Assembly (NCBI RefSeq): GCF_023887685.1 | Contig: NZ_JAMWMR010000001.1 | Coordinates: 372,001 to 436,000, forward strand | Reading direction: 5' to 3' | Source: Streptomyces macrolidinus | GTDB lineage: Bacteria > Actinomycetota > Actinomycetes > Streptomycetales > Streptomycetaceae | Length of the DNA: 64,000 bases | Part shown: positions 18,022 through 29,209 of the stretch, in pieces | Position numbering within the stretch: the stretch's first letter is position 1 | Layout: each line of letters begins with the position of its first letter | The notes under the pieces: model-generated | What the model was told of the DNA's origin: nothing | The model's database searches: none | Seen by the model: only the letters and a program-made list of their open reading frames with translations | Position numbers and translations under genes: made by a program

Positions 18022-18381
18022 TCAGGCGCGGTCGAGGCGGAGGCGGTCGGCTCGCGGCAGACCGGCGACGACCAGGTCGTAGGAGTCCTCGACGAGCTCC
18101 CGGATCACACGGTCCGGGAGGCCGCCGTCCACCGTGACGGTGTTCCAGTGCCGCTTGTTCATGTGCCAGCCGGGGACGATCAGGCCGTCGTACGCGGCGC
18201 GGAGCCGGACCGCGTCGTCCGGGTCGCACTTGAGGTTGACCTTCAGGGGCAGCGCGTCGAGGTTCGTCAGCGCGAACAGCTTGCCCCGCACCTTGAAGAC
18301 CGAGGTCCGCGGATCGAAGGGGAAGTCCTCGACGGCCGCGTTGAAGGACAGACAGAACGCGCGCAGCTCCTGCGGGGTCAC
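18022..18381 (-). CDS. MmcQ/YjbR family DNA-binding-fold protein
   Basis: A 119-residue YjbR/CyaY-fold protein: FPFDPRTSVFKVRGKLFAL, LKVNLKCDPDDAVRL, and PGWHMNKRHWNTVTVDG are the family's conserved segments. The GTG start overlaps the TGA of the upstream CNNM/CorC gene (GTGA), so it is translationally coupled to it. The family is proposed to bind DNA on structural grounds only; the biological role is unknown. Confidence 0.9.
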   Translation of the reverse strand: MTPQELRAFCLSFNAAVEDFPFDPRTSVFKVRGKLFALTNLDALPLKVNLKCDPDDAVRLRAAYDGLIVPGWHMNKRHWNTVTVDGGLPDRVIRELVEDSYDLVVAGLPRADRLRLDRA

Positions 18382-19685
18382 TCCGGCCGCTCCTCATCGC
18401 CGATGGGGCGCGCCGGTTCCACCGGCTCGACCAGCACCGTGACGATCTTGTTCCGGCGGCCGGCCGACGCCTCCGCGGTCAGTTGCAGCTCCCGGCCGTC
18501 CGGGAGTTCGACCAGGGACGTCGCACCGGCGATCGGCACCCGGCCCAGCGCCTTGGCGAGGAGGCCACCGACCGTCTCCACGTCCTCGTCGTCGTAGGAC
18601 TCCAGCCCGTACAGCTCGCCGAGGTCGCCGATGTCGAGGCGGGCCGTGACCCGGTAGCGGCCCTCGCCCAGCTCCTCCACCGGCGGCAGCTCGCGGTCGT
18701 ACTCGTCGGTGATCTCCCCGACGATCTCCTCGAGGATGTCCTCGATGGTGACGATGCCCGCCGTGCCGCCGTACTCGTCGATGACGACGGCGACGTGGTT
18801 GCGCTCCTTCTGCATCTCGCGCAGCAGGTCGCCCGCGTTCTTGGTGTCGGGCACGAAGGTCGCGGGCCGCATCGCCGTGGACACCAGCTCCGCCTCGGCG
18901 TCGCGGCTGATGTGCGTCTTGCGGGCGAGGTCCTTCAGGTACACGATCCCGACGATGTCGTCCTCGCTCTCCCCGGTGACGGGGATGCGCGAGAAGCCGG
19001 ACCTGAGCGCCAGGCTCAGCGCCTGGCGGATGGTCTTGAAGCGCTCGATGACCACCAGGTCCGTCCGCGGCACCATCACCTCGCGCACGAGGGTGTCGCC
19101 CAGCTCGAACACCGAGTGCACCATGCGGCGCTCCTCGGCCTCGATCAGGGACTCCTTCTCCGCGAGGTCGACCAGCGCCCGTAGCTCCGCCTCGGAGGCG
19201 AAGGGGCCGCGGCGGAAGCCCTTGCCGGGCGTGAGGGCGTTGCCGATGAGGATGAGGAAGGACGGGATCGGGCCCATCACCCGGGCCAGCGGCACGAGGA
19301 CGTACGCCGCCGCCGTCGCCGTGGTCAGCGGATGCTGGCGGCCGATGGTGCGCGGTGAGACACCGACCGCGACATAGGACACGAGGACCATGACCGCGAT
19401 CGCGACCAGGAGGGCCTCGGTGGTGTTGTCGAACTCCCGCAGACAGGCGAACGTGACGAGCGCGGCGGCGGCCATCTCGCAGGCGACCCGGACCAGCAGC
19501 GCCACGTTGAGATAGCGCGTCGGGTCGGCGGCGACCTGGGCGAGCTTGCCGCTGCCGCGCCGACCGCCGCGTACGGCCTCCTCGGCGCGGAAGCTGGAGA
19601 CGCGCGCCAGGCCCGCCTCCGCGCAGGCGGCGAGCCAGGCGACGACGATCAGGGCGACGGCGCCGAGGACGAGCTGCGGACTCAT
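18378..19685 (-). CDS. CNNM/CorC family transporter-like protein with CBS domains
   Basis: A 435-residue membrane protein. The start at 19685 overlaps the ybeY stop by four bases; a longer frame is spurious. Residues 1-170 form the DUF21/CNNM transmembrane domain ([20 protein letters not shown] and three further hydrophobic stretches). Two CBS domains follow ([13 protein letters not shown], and [21 protein letters not shown]) and a CorC/HlyC C-terminal domain ([16 protein letters not shown]). The family is implicated in magnesium or cobalt efflux; annotations as hemolysin are historical. Genetic linkage to ybeY is widely conserved. Confidence 0.93.
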   Translation of the reverse strand: MSPQLVLGAVALIVVAWLAACAEAGLARVSSFRAEEAVRGGRRGSGKLAQVAADPTRYLNVALLVRVACEMAAAALVTFACLREFDNTTEALLVAIAVMVLVSYVAVGVSPRTIGRQHPLTTATAAAYVLVPLARVMGPIPSFLILIGNALTPGKGFRRGPFASEAELRALVDLAEKESLIEAEERRMVHSVFELGDTLVREVMVPRTDLVVIERFKTIRQALSLALRSGFSRIPVTGESEDDIVGIVYLKDLARKTHISRDAEAELVSTAMRPATFVPDTKNAGDLLREMQKERNHVAVVIDEYGGTAGIVTIEDILEEIVGEITDEYDRELPPVEELGEGRYRVTARLDIGDLGELYGLESYDDEDVETVGGLLAKALGRVPIAGATSLVELPDGRELQLTAEASAGRRNKIVTVLVEPVEPARPIGDEERPE

Positions 19686-20179
19686 GACACGGTCGGTGCC
19701 GGGGAGGGGCCGGTCAGCCCCTTCTCCGCACGCCAGCCGTCCACGATGGCGGCCTGGAGGCCGAACATCTCGGCCTTCTCGTCGGGCTCCTCGTGGTCGT
19801 AGCCGAGCAGATGCAGCACGCCGTGCACGGTGAGCAGTTGCAGCTCCTCGTCCATGGAGTGCCGCGTCGGCGCCTCGGCACCCTGCCGCGTGGCGACCTC
19901 CGGGCACAGCACGATGTCACCGAGCAGCCCCTGCGGCGGCTCGGCGTCGTCCTTGGTCGGGGGCCGCAGCTCGTCCATGGGGAAGGACATGACATCCGTG
20001 GGACCCGGCAGGTCCATCCACTGGACGTGGAGCTGCGTCATGGCGTCGGCGTCCACGACGATCACCGAGAGCTCGGAGAGCGGGTGGATGCGCATCCGCG
20101 CGAGTGCGTAGCGGGCGATGTCGAGGATCGCCTGCTCGTCGACCTCGGTGCCGGACTCGTTGTTGACGTCGATCGACAT
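19682..20179 (-). CDS. ybeY: Endoribonuclease YbeY (rRNA maturation factor)
   Basis: A 165-residue YbeY with the zinc motif H-x3-H-x5-H at His119, His123 and His129 in the stretch [11 protein letters not shown], and the preceding [11 protein letters not shown] segment. YbeY takes part in 16S rRNA 3'-end maturation and ribosome quality control. It lies 12 bases after phoH and overlaps the CNNM gene, the canonical phoH-ybeY arrangement. Confidence 0.97.
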   Translation of the reverse strand: MSIDVNNESGTEVDEQAILDIARYALARMRIHPLSELSVIVVDADAMTQLHVQWMDLPGPTDVMSFPMDELRPPTKDDAEPPQGLLGDIVLCPEVATRQGAEAPTRHSMDEELQLLTVHGVLHLLGYDHEEPDEKAEMFGLQAAIVDGWRAEKGLTGPSPAPTVS

Positions 20180-20191
20180 GGTGGTGCTGTT

Positions 20192-22342
20192 CTACTTCCC
20201 CTTGTGCCCGTGCGCGGCCTTGCCGCGGGGCTTGTGCGTGCCGTTCTCGGTGCCGTACTTGCTGTCGTACTGCTCGTACGCGTCGACGATACGGCCGACG
20301 AGCTTGTGCCGTACGACGTCATGGGACGTCAGCCGGGAGAAGTGGACGTCCTCGACGCCTTCCAGGATCTCCTGAACCTGCCGCAGCCCGCTCTTGGTAC
20401 CGCTCGGCAGGTCCACCTGGGTCACATCACCCGTGATCACTATCTTCGAGTCGAAGCCGAGCCGGGTGAGGAACATCTTCATCTGCTCCGGGCTCGTGTT
20501 CTGCGCTTCGTCGAGGATGATGAAGGCGTCGTTGAGCGTGTTGTGCGTCAGCAGGTAGTCCTGGGTGACGTACAGGGAGTCCTCGGCCGCGACCTGGATG
20601 CAGACGCACTCCTCCCTGCCCGCGGGCTCGATGCTGTCGATGAACCGCATCGGACGTCCGCCGCCTCCGGCCGCGTGGTACTTGTCGCGCTTGCGCGCCA
20701 GGCGGAAGGGCTCGATGCCATCGGGGAGACGGATGTCGATGATGTGGGCGTCGTGACGGTGTGCGACCTCACGGCCGTTCGCCCGGCCCGGCGCGCGGCC
20801 CTCGGCGGCCCTGCGACGGGCGTACGCGACGCCGCCCAGTGACTGCACGAGAGCGATCACGTCGTCCCGGAGGAGGATCGAGGTCGTCGCGTACTGGATC
20901 CGGCAGGTGCGGTCCTGCTGCGTGACCGGGTCGCCGTCGGAGTCCAGGAGACCCTGGAGGACAGCGAGCCGTACGTCAGCCGAGTTGTGCAGGTAGACGT
21001 CCGGGACGAACTTCGTGTGCGAGCGGGTACGCAGCAGGTCCAGTTCACGGAGGCCTCGCGTGACCGGATTCTCCAGGGTGATCACGTCACCGGGAGACTT
21101 GATCCGGTTGAGGGCGTAATCGGGTCCGCCACGATGCCGTACGGCGATTCCCGGGAGCGCCTCTTCCAGGGCCACCGCCAGCTCGGGGTCCTCCGTGGCG
21201 AAGGAAGGCGTGGTGGAACCGGTCAGGCAGCCGTCGCCCAGCAGGAGTCCCAGCGCATACGGATCCATCGGGACCTCGCGCTCCGGGAAACAGACCGGGG
21301 CGGTGAGCAGCGGCAGCTCGTATCGCCGCGCGTGGGCCGCACGGAGGTTGCCGATCATCTCCTGGGTCTCCAGGACCCGCCACGGCTTGTCGCGGCGCTT
21401 GTCGTCGCGCGTCCTGACCGTCCACAGGTGCTCGCCGCAGCACAGGGTCCAGGAGCCGTCCTGGGCGGTGACACGGTAGATGTCCTTCTCGCCCTGCGGA
21501 TAGACGCCCAGCACCGGAGTGGGCTCGCCGTTCGAGCCGATGACCAGGTCACCGACCTGGAGATCGCCGATGGGGCGCCAGCCGTCGGGCGTCAGGACGT
21601 TCGTGAAGCGCGGCTGCGCGCGGCCTCGCATATACGCCAGCGGCGCCACCTCGATCGTCCCCGCTGCCATGAGCCGCGGGATCGAGTCGGGGTCGAGCAT
21701 GTCGTGCAGTGCGTCGTACAGCGGGCGCAGATACGGGTCGATCTTCTCGTACAGCGTGCCCGGCAGGAAGCCGAGGCGTTCGCCCGCCTCGACGGCGGGG
21801 CGGGTCAGGATGATGCGGTTGACCTGCTTGGACTGCAGGGCCTGCACGGCCTTGGCCATGGCGAGATAGGTCTTGCCGGTGCCCGCCGGGCCGATGCCGA
21901 AGACGATCGTGTGCTTGTCGATCGCGTCCACGTACCGCTTCTGGTTGAGCGTCTTGGGGCGGATCGTGCGGCCACGCGAGGACAGGATGTTCTGCGTGAG
22001 TACCTCGGCCGGGGTCTCCTCCGGGCCCTTGCCGTCCGCGCTCGCCCTGAGCATGGCGATCGAGCGTTCCACCGCGTCCTCCGTCATCGGCTGTCCGGTG
22101 CGGAGCACCAGCATCATCTCGTCGAACAGGCGCTGGACCAGGGCGACTTCACCGGCGTCGCCGACCGCGCTGATCTCGTTGCCCCGGACATGGATGTCGA
22201 CCGCCGGGAAGGCCTTCTCGATCACGCGCAGGAGAGAGTCGCCGGACCCCAGAACGGTGACCATGGGGTGCTGTGCGGGGACGGTGAAATGCGCTCGGGC
22301 CTGTCCCTGCGCGGGGCTGTGCGCTGTGGGTGTCTGAGTCAT
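20192..22342 (-). CDS. PhoH family ATPase precursor with intein
   Basis: A 716-residue precursor; the start at 22342 ([10 protein letters not shown]) is chosen as PhoH-like proteins begin about there, while the longer frame runs into low-complexity sequence. Residues 1-241 are the N-extein, with a KH-like start and Walker A GPAGTGKT. Residues 242-601 are an intein. Residues 602-716 are the C-extein, starting [14 protein letters not shown] with Walker B. Removal of the intein joins MRGR to TLNDAF, giving a normal 356-residue PhoH-like NTPase. PhoH proteins are predicted RNA helicase/nuclease-type ATPases linked to YbeY. The intein sits six residues before Walker B, so ATPase activity should depend on splicing. 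Confidence 0.95.
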   Translation of the reverse strand: MTQTPTAHSPAQGQARAHFTVPAQHPMVTVLGSGDSLLRVIEKAFPAVDIHVRGNEISAVGDAGEVALVQRLFDEMMLVLRTGQPMTEDAVERSIAMLRASADGKGPEETPAEVLTQNILSSRGRTIRPKTLNQKRYVDAIDKHTIVFGIGPAGTGKTYLAMAKAVQALQSKQVNRIILTRPAVEAGERLGFLPGTLYEKIDPYLRPLYDALHDMLDPDSIPRLMAAGTIEVAPLAYMRGRAQPRFTNVLTPDGWRPIGDLQVGDLVIGSNGEPTPVLGVYPQGEKDIYRVTAQDGSWTLCCGEHLWTVRTRDDKRRDKPWRVLETQEMIGNLRAAHARRYELPLLTAPVCFPEREVPMDPYALGLLLGDGCLTGSTTPSFATEDPELAVALEEALPGIAVRHRGGPDYALNRIKSPGDVITLENPVTRGLRELDLLRTRSHTKFVPDVYLHNSADVRLAVLQGLLDSDGDPVTQQDRTCRIQYATTSILLRDDVIALVQSLGGVAYARRRAAEGRAPGRANGREVAHRHDAHIIDIRLPDGIEPFRLARKRDKYHAAGGGGRPMRFIDSIEPAGREECVCIQVAAEDSLYVTQDYLLTHNTLNDAFIILDEAQNTSPEQMKMFLTRLGFDSKIVITGDVTQVDLPSGTKSGLRQVQEILEGVEDVHFSRLTSHDVVRHKLVGRIVDAYEQYDSKYGTENGTHKPRGKAAHGHKGK
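20540..21619 (-). other. Class 3-like intein with DOD homing endonuclease, in phoH
   Basis: Exactly 360 residues in frame. It begins [14 protein letters not shown], so residue 1 is Ala and not Cys or Ser. Block B is CGEHLWTV with His64 and Trp66. Two dodecapeptides, LGLLLGDG (123-130) and LQGLLDSDG (221-229), mark a LAGLIDADG endonuclease. Block F is EECVCIQV with Cys340, and the end is LLTHN (Thr358, His359, Asn360), followed by extein Thr+1. A non-nucleophilic residue 1 combined with Trp in block B, Cys in block F and Thr in block G is the WCT triplet that defines class 3 inteins, which start splicing by attack of the block F Cys. Splicing and endonuclease activity are inferred. Confidence 0.9.
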
Positions 22343-22541
22343 GGGCCGGCTCTGTAGGCCTGCGATTCCTCCTCCGTAGGGCCGCGCAACCGCGGGCGGC
22401 CTCGCGGTTCCAAGAGTACGACGCGGTACTGACAGAGCTGTAGGCATTTCCTCGGGCACCTGTCCGACGCATCGAACGCCTCCCGACCGTCTGCCCGCGA
22501 GCGTCTGTCCGACGCCGGTCTGCACGCCGTCGACCGCGCCG

Positions 22542-23264
22542 TCAGGGCCCGGTCGACGGCGCCGGGGCCAGGGTCTCCGTCAGTGTGGCCAGGCGGGCCG
22601 CCAGCACCCGTGCCCACGCTCGGTAGCCCGCGGGTGACGGATGGAAGCGGTCCGCCGCCAGCCACTCGCCCGCGGCTTCGGGCGGTCCGCCGGAAGGCAG
22701 ATGGAAGACGGTGACTCCCCTCGCGGCCACCGTCCTCATCTGCCGGTCCAGCAGCCGTACGTAGCCGGCGAGCGGTCCCCGCACCCGGCGCGGGAGCGCG
22801 GCATGCCCGTCGAGCGAGGGCAGCCCGGCGAAGACCACCGGCACGTCCTCGCCGAGCCGCAGCCGTACGTCCCTGACCAGCCCCTCCGCCTCCCGGCGGA
22901 ACGCGCGCGGCCCACGCAGCCGCAGCGCGTCGTTGGTGCCCGCCACCACCAGCACCACGTCCGGCCGCCAGCGGGTGGCCGGATCCGTGAGCCCGGACAG
23001 CAGCCTCCGCCGCACCGTCGACAGGGTCGCCCCGGCGCGCGCCGCCACCCGCCAGGAGACGGCGCGCCCGGTCATCGCCGACAGTGCCTGCGCGAGCTGT
23101 CCGGCCAGCGCCTCCTGGTGGTCACGGGCGCCCACGCCCGCCGCTACCGAGTCCCCGATCACGACGAGCCGCAGCTCGGGCGTCTTCCCCTCCGTGACGC
23201 CCGAGCCGGCCCCGGCCGCCTCCGGAAGCCGTACCAGCCGCCGCCGCATCCCTTTCGTGAACAT
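22542..23264 (-). CDS. SGNH/GDSL hydrolase family protein
   Basis: A 240-residue SGNH hydrolase. Block I is VIGDSVAAGVGA with the nucleophile Ser, block III is VAGTNDALRL with Asn, and block V is ADRFHPSPAGY with the catalytic Asp/His. A strongly basic N-terminus (TKGMRRRLVRLP) is present but no clear signal peptide, so it may be cytoplasmic. Substrate is unknown; the family includes esterases and lipases. It is divergent from a TetR regulator whose palindromes lie between them, so it is a candidate target of that regulator. Confidence 0.88.
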   Translation of the reverse strand: MFTKGMRRRLVRLPEAAGAGSGVTEGKTPELRLVVIGDSVAAGVGARDHQEALAGQLAQALSAMTGRAVSWRVAARAGATLSTVRRRLLSGLTDPATRWRPDVVLVVAGTNDALRLRGPRAFRREAEGLVRDVRLRLGEDVPVVFAGLPSLDGHAALPRRVRGPLAGYVRLLDRQMRTVAARGVTVFHLPSGGPPEAAGEWLAADRFHPSPAGYRAWARVLAARLATLTETLAPAPSTGP

Positions 23265-23330
23265 CCGGACCCCCCGTCCTCGCGCATGTTGCGTACGTCC
23301 CCGCGCACACCCTGGCGCTGATCTCTGCGT

Positions 23331-23361
23331 ATAACGCTGTTATTGCCTATAACAGCGTTAT
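23331..23361. promoter_or_regulatory. Double palindromic operator at the tetR start
   Basis: Two 13-base arms, ATAACGCTGTTAT (23331-23343) and ATAACAGCGTTAT (23349-23361), are perfect inverted repeats with a 5-base spacer. Each arm is itself a palindrome (ATAAC-N3-GTTAT). The second arm overlaps the ATG at 23360, and TATAAC inside it resembles a -10 box. A TetR dimer pair binding here would block its own transcription and perhaps the divergent SGNH gene. Confidence 0.75.
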
Positions 23362-24094
23362 GATGCTGCCCGTGTCAACTGACCACCCGGAGCCCGCCTC
23401 GGGGGAGAGGCGGAATTCAGCCACTCCCCGCGACCCGGCCGCCTCCGCCGGGATCCGCCGCCGTCTGCTCGACGAAGCCGCTCGTGTGCTCGTCGAGGAA
23501 GGGCCGGCCGCGCTCAGCGCGCGGCGGCTCGTCAAGGCCGTCGGGGCCTCGACCATGGCCGTCTACACCCACTTCGGCTCGATGCCGGGGCTCGTACGGG
23601 AGGTCATGCGGGAGGGGTTCGCCCGGTTCCGGACCCGGGTCGAGGCCGTCCGCCCCGCGCTCGGCCCCGACGCCGACCCCGTGTCCGAACTCGCCGGACT
23701 CTGCCGCGTCTACCAGGAGTTCGCCCGCGCCGAGCCCGAGGTGTACGCGGTGCTGTTCGGTGGCTCCCCCCTCGCCGGGTTCGAACTCACCGACGAGGAC
23801 CGGCAGATGGGCGCACGAGTGATCCGCTTCCCGTTCGAGGCGATCCTGCGGTGCGCCGCCGCCGGGCGGTTCCGCACGGACATCGACGCCGGTCTCGCCG
23901 TACGGCAGCTCTTCGCGCAGATGCACGGACTCGCCCAACTCGCCCGCGCCGGATACATCCTGGGCGACTACCGCCCCGACGACGTACTCGCCGGACTGCT
24001 GCGGGACTTCGCGGTCGCCGCCGGGGACGACCCGGATCGGGCGGCCCGATCCGTGCGGTCAGGGCTCGGCCAGGGGGCGGGTCCCGGCGCGTAG
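23360..24094 (+). CDS. TetR/AcrR family transcriptional regulator
   Basis: A 244-residue TetR-family repressor. The N-terminal HTH is RRRLLDEAARVLVEEGPAAL then VKAVGASTMAVYTHFGSMPGLVREV. The C-terminal ligand domain (PEVYAVLFGG, LAVRQLFAQMHGLAQL) resembles the TetR WHG-type domain. There is no Shine-Dalgarno before ATG 23360, and TATAAC lies six bases upstream, so a leaderless message is likely; ATG 23363 or GTG 23372 are alternatives. Autoregulation through the overlapping palindromes is inferred. Ligand and targets are unknown. Confidence 0.88.
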   Translation: MMLPVSTDHPEPASGERRNSATPRDPAASAGIRRRLLDEAARVLVEEGPAALSARRLVKAVGASTMAVYTHFGSMPGLVREVMREGFARFRTRVEAVRPALGPDADPVSELAGLCRVYQEFARAEPEVYAVLFGGSPLAGFELTDEDRQMGARVIRFPFEAILRCAAAGRFRTDIDAGLAVRQLFAQMHGLAQLARAGYILGDYRPDDVLAGLLRDFAVAAGDDPDRAARSVRSGLGQGAGPGA

Positions 24095-24127
24095 CCGAGT
24101 AGTCGAGCAGTCGATCGGCAGGTCCCG

Positions 24128-24394
24128 TCAGGCCCCCTCCGCCAGGACGCGTGAGATCAGCGCCCGCTGCTCCTCGGTGAGCCGCGGGTCCGCGCAGTAC
24201 ACGGTCCTGCCGTCCACGGTGATCTCGTAGCGGAACCCGTCGGGCACGCCGGTCGGCGGCGCGCCCCGGCCCGCGGCGAGCGCCCGCTCGGCCAGGGCGT
24301 GCCACTCCTCGGCGTCGGCCCGCTGTGAGGTCTCCACCTCGCCTTGTCGTTCGATGCCCGCGAACCCGCCCGTGCGCCTCACCCGGATATGCAT
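24128..24394 (-). CDS. Emfourin-type protease inhibitor-like protein
   Basis: An 88-residue protein with the layout of emfourin, the inhibitor encoded beside protealysin-type M4 metalloproteases: MHIRVRRTGGFAGI at the start, VETSQRADAEEWHALAERAL in the middle, FRYEITVDGRTVYCADPRLT and a helical C-terminus. It lies 32 bases downstream of an M4 peptidase gene on the same strand, the known pairing. By analogy it would bind and hold the cytoplasmic M4 enzyme inactive. Identity is by pattern and context, not by search. Confidence 0.8.
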   Translation of the reverse strand: MHIRVRRTGGFAGIERQGEVETSQRADAEEWHALAERALAAGRGAPPTGVPDGFRYEITVDGRTVYCADPRLTEEQRALISRVLAEGA

Positions 24395-24426
24395 GGCACC
24401 TGTCTAGTACGTGAGCGGCGCCGCGG

Positions 24427-25497
24427 CTACGAGGTCGGCACCCCGACCTCCTCCCACGCCTTGAGGACGGCCTCCTTCTCCTCGCCCTCGTGATAGCGGG
24501 CCGTGGCCGCCGCCACCGTCAGCTTCGCGAAGTCCGCGAACGTGGCCTGCGCCTTCAACTGCCCTCCGGTCAGCACGTCGTACCAGATCTGTCCGGCCCG
24601 TTCCCAGGCGTGGCCGCCGAGTTCGACCGCGAGCAGGTAGAACGCGTGGTTGGGGATGCCGGAGTTGATGTGCACGCCGCCTTCGTCCTTGGTGGTCTTC
24701 ACGAAGTCGGCCATCGTGGCGGGCTGGGGGTCCTTGCCGAGCGTCTCGTCGTCGTAGGCCGTGCCCGGCGCCTTCAGCGAGCGCAGTGCCGTGCCGTGGA
24801 CGCGCGGGGCGAGCAGCCCGGCGCCGATCAGCCAGTCGGCCTCGGCGGCGGTCTGGCCGAGGGTGTGCTGCTTGATCAGCGAGCCGAAGACATCCGAGAC
24901 CGACTCGTTGAGGGCGCCGGACTGGCCGGAGTAGGCGAGGTTCGCGGTGTGCTGGGTGACGCCGTGGGTGAGTTCATGGCCGATGACGTCCACCGGGAGG
25001 GTGAAGTCGAGGAAGATCTCCCCGTCCCCGTCGCCGAACACCATCTGCTCGCCGTTCCAGAAGGCGTTGTCGTACTTCTCGCCGTAGTGCACGCTTGCGT
25101 CCAGCGGCAGTCCGCTGCCGTCGATGGAGTCGCGGCCGTACACCTTCCGGTACAGGTCGAAGGTGGCGCCGAGGCCCGTGTAGGCGCGGTTGACCGAGGC
25201 GTCCTTGCCGGGCTTGGAGCCCTCGGCGCGGACCTTCTTGCCGGGCAGCGACTGCTGGTGGCCCGCGTCGTAGACGGTGCGGTGCGGGTGCCCGGCGGTC
25301 GCCTCAGGGGGCCGGGCCACGGTGCGGGCGCCCCGGGTCGTGGCGAGCAGTCGGCGGGAGCGCTCCTGGGCGTCGCACTCCAGCGTGCGTCGGGCGCGGG
25401 TGGCGAGCGCGCTGTCCTCGTGCTGGGCGAGCTTGTCGAGTACGTGGGGTGGCACGACGGTGCAGAAGACGGGTTCGAGGCCCGCGGTGCTGTTCAT
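24427..25497 (-). CDS. M4 family metallopeptidase (protealysin-like)
   Basis: A 356-residue thermolysin-family peptidase; start at 25497 (MNSTAGLEPV). The zinc site HELTH is at about 174-178 and the third ligand Glu in LNESVSD at about 198. A short propeptide of about 50 residues begins PPHVLDKLAQHED, the protealysin-like precursor pattern with a PPxxL motif, and there is no signal peptide. Such enzymes may be intracellular or leave the cell by a non-classical route. The downstream emfourin-like gene is its likely inhibitor. Divergent from leuA. Confidence 0.93.
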   Translation of the reverse strand: MNSTAGLEPVFCTVVPPHVLDKLAQHEDSALATRARRTLECDAQERSRRLLATTRGARTVARPPEATAGHPHRTVYDAGHQQSLPGKKVRAEGSKPGKDASVNRAYTGLGATFDLYRKVYGRDSIDGSGLPLDASVHYGEKYDNAFWNGEQMVFGDGDGEIFLDFTLPVDVIGHELTHGVTQHTANLAYSGQSGALNESVSDVFGSLIKQHTLGQTAAEADWLIGAGLLAPRVHGTALRSLKAPGTAYDDETLGKDPQPATMADFVKTTKDEGGVHINSGIPNHAFYLLAVELGGHAWERAGQIWYDVLTGGQLKAQATFADFAKLTVAAATARYHEGEEKEAVLKAWEEVGVPTS

Positions 25498-25724
25498 GCA
25501 CCTCACCATCGCATTGCGTGACGGTCATGTCACTACTTGCAATCGTGATTGGTGCTAAGTCGCTCCAAAGGGGCCTGTGTTGCGCCAGAGGGTGATGGGA
25601 TTCGGGGACCCGGGGCTCAGGGTGACTGTGATGCTCCGCACCATTTGTCCGCGATGTCACCCCGGTCCCGCATACTGATACGCAACGTCGCATCGGATGC
25701 GGCTCGGCTAGCATGCGGAGCATC
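25498..25724. other. Gap between M4 peptidase and leuA leader
   Basis: This stretch separates the divergent M4 peptidase and leuA genes and contains locally less GC-rich sequence at 25523-25560. It should hold promoters in both directions; GCATACTGATACGCAACG near 25670-25690 has candidate -10 hexamers for leuA but no single site stands out. No gene or repeat was recognised. Confidence 0.4.
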
Positions 25725-27574
<1,850 letters not shown>

Positions 27575-27594
27575 CGCCCTGACCGGCACGTTCA

Positions 27595-27627
27595 CGGCCC
27601 CGTCCGCCTCACCCGGCGGGCGGGGCC
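27595..27627 (+). terminator. Hairpin terminator after leuA
   Basis: GGCCCC(C)GTCCGCC and GGCGGGCGGGGCC pair with one bulged base and a G-U, loop about 6 bases, 20 bases after the leuA stop. No U-tract. Confidence 0.65.
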
Positions 27628-27756
27628 GCGTCATGGACCGGCCATTTCGGCCGATGTCACGGAGAGGTCTCGTCCGGAGTGCTGACGCCACCTCACCGAT
27701 GTGGCTAACATCACGCAAGCAACGGCGAGGTTGCCGCTGCGATACGGAGGTGCGAC

Positions 27757-28461
27757 GTGCTGCCAGGACGGGGACGCAACGACCGTGGTGCCCGCAGAGG
27801 CCGCGTTTCGCAGGTCCTGGGCGTGCGTACGGCGTGGACCACCACCGGCGACGGCGAGTTCTTCTGCCCCGGCTGCGGCGGTGACCGCAACTACCAGCGC
27901 CTGACCGGGCGTCGCCGCCTCACCCTCGCGGGCGTCCCGCTCCTGCCGCGCGGCGAGACCGGCCCGGTGGTCGAATGCGCCGCCTGCGGCCACCACTACG
28001 GCACGGACGTCCTCGACCACCCCACCACCACCCGCTTCTCGGCGATGCTCCGCGACGCGGTCCACACGGTCGCCCTCGCCGTCCTCGCCGCGGGCGGCAC
28101 CTGCTCCCGTACAGCGCTGGAGACGGCCGCGACCGCCGTCCGCTCGGCGGGCTTCGACGACTGCACGGGCGACCAACTGCACGCCTTGGTCGAGGCGTTG
28201 GCCGCCGACACGGGCCGCGTGCTGTGCGAATCCGGCGGCGCGGGCCTCGCCATAGAGCTGCATGAGGCCCTGGACCCCCTGGCCCCCCATCTCGCCCCGC
28301 CCGGCCGGGAGTCGATCCTGCTCCAGGGCGCCCGCATCGCTCTCGCCGACGGCCCCTACAGCCTCGCCGAGCGCGATGTCCTCGCGACCGTGGGCGCCGC
28401 CCTGACGATCTGCTCGGACGACGTCGCCCGGCTGCTCGCGGCGGCCCGAACTCCCTCGTGA
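27757..28461 (+). CDS. TerB-like protein with N-terminal zinc ribbon
   Basis: A 234-residue protein beginning with GTG behind a CGGAGGT ribosome-binding site. The N-terminal part has two CxxC pairs, FCPGCGGDRNYQ and VECAACGHHYG, forming a probable zinc ribbon. The all-alpha C-terminal part (TRFSAMLRDAVHTVALAVLAAGG, and GRESILLQGARIALADGPYS) resembles TerB/DnaJ-like helical bundles. TerB proteins are linked to tellurite resistance and stress, but a role cannot be deduced here. Confidence 0.75.
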   Translation: MLPGRGRNDRGARRGRVSQVLGVRTAWTTTGDGEFFCPGCGGDRNYQRLTGRRRLTLAGVPLLPRGETGPVVECAACGHHYGTDVLDHPTTTRFSAMLRDAVHTVALAVLAAGGTCSRTALETAATAVRSAGFDDCTGDQLHALVEALAADTGRVLCESGGAGLAIELHEALDPLAPHLAPPGRESILLQGARIALADGPYSLAERDVLATVGAALTICSDDVARLLAAARTPS

Positions 28462-28494
28462 CGAAGGCGACTTCGGATGCGTGGCCGATGCGCC

Positions 28495-29028
28495 TCACAG
28501 GCCGAGCGTCATGATGAGCCGGTCCTCGCCCGGCCCGAAGTAGTCAGGGCGCACGCCCTCGTCACAGGAGAAGCCCAGCGACCGGTACAGCGTGATCGCG
28601 GCGGCGTTCGTCGGCTCCACCGTCAGCCGGGCCTCGCGGACCCGCTCGGCGCGCAGCCTGCGCAGCACCTCCAGCATCAGCCGCCGCCCCAGCCCCCGCC
28701 CCCGCTGGTCGCGGGTGACACCCAGGCTGGCGATCCAACTGCGGTAGCCGTCAGAGGTGGTGACGAACAGGACGTACCCGTGCAGCCGCTCCCCGTCGTC
28801 CAGCACGAGCAGGCTGTCGCCGTGCAGGTCGAACAACTGCCGCAGTACGAAGTAGGGGTAGGGCTCCTCGGGGAACGCCTCCCGGTCGACCCGGACCAGT
28901 TCGGGCAGATCCGCCTCCGTGACGCCCCTCATCGTCAGCGGCCGGTCGACGAACGCCTGGTCACGAAAGAGCGCCGGGCCGCCCGGATCGCCTCGCGACG
29001 GGAAACGCTCCTCTGGAAACACGGTCAT
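28495..29028 (-). CDS. GNAT family N-acetyltransferase
   Basis: A 177-residue GNAT taken from MTVFPEERFP at 29028; a frame from 29061 adds 11 residues. The acetyl-CoA binding motif is SLGVTRDQRGRGLGRRLML with RGRGLG, followed by LTVEPTNAAAITLYRSLGF, typical of RimI-like enzymes. Substrate unknown. Convergent with the TerB-like gene. Confidence 0.9.
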   Translation of the reverse strand: MTVFPEERFPSRGDPGGPALFRDQAFVDRPLTMRGVTEADLPELVRVDREAFPEEPYPYFVLRQLFDLHGDSLLVLDDGERLHGYVLFVTTSDGYRSWIASLGVTRDQRGRGLGRRLMLEVLRRLRAERVREARLTVEPTNAAAITLYRSLGFSCDEGVRPDYFGPGEDRLIMTLGL

Positions 29029-29209
29029 GCCGCCCCCCTGCGGGTGAAGTCGAGGGCGCACCTGCCGCCCCGTTTGGGTGAACGAGGGGGATGATGCGCA
29101 GGGGACTGCCGTATGGGTCGTTCGGCAGCCTCACGACCATCTTGAGAGGGGCGATCTGAGCCATTCAAGGCGGGATCAGGCCCAAATGGCCATGCGCTGC
29201 GATGAGCCC

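Noticed and set aside
20540..21619. Free-standing homing endonuclease gene inside phoH
   Set aside because: The insert is in frame with both exteins, has splicing blocks A, B, F and G and no stop codons, so it is an intein.
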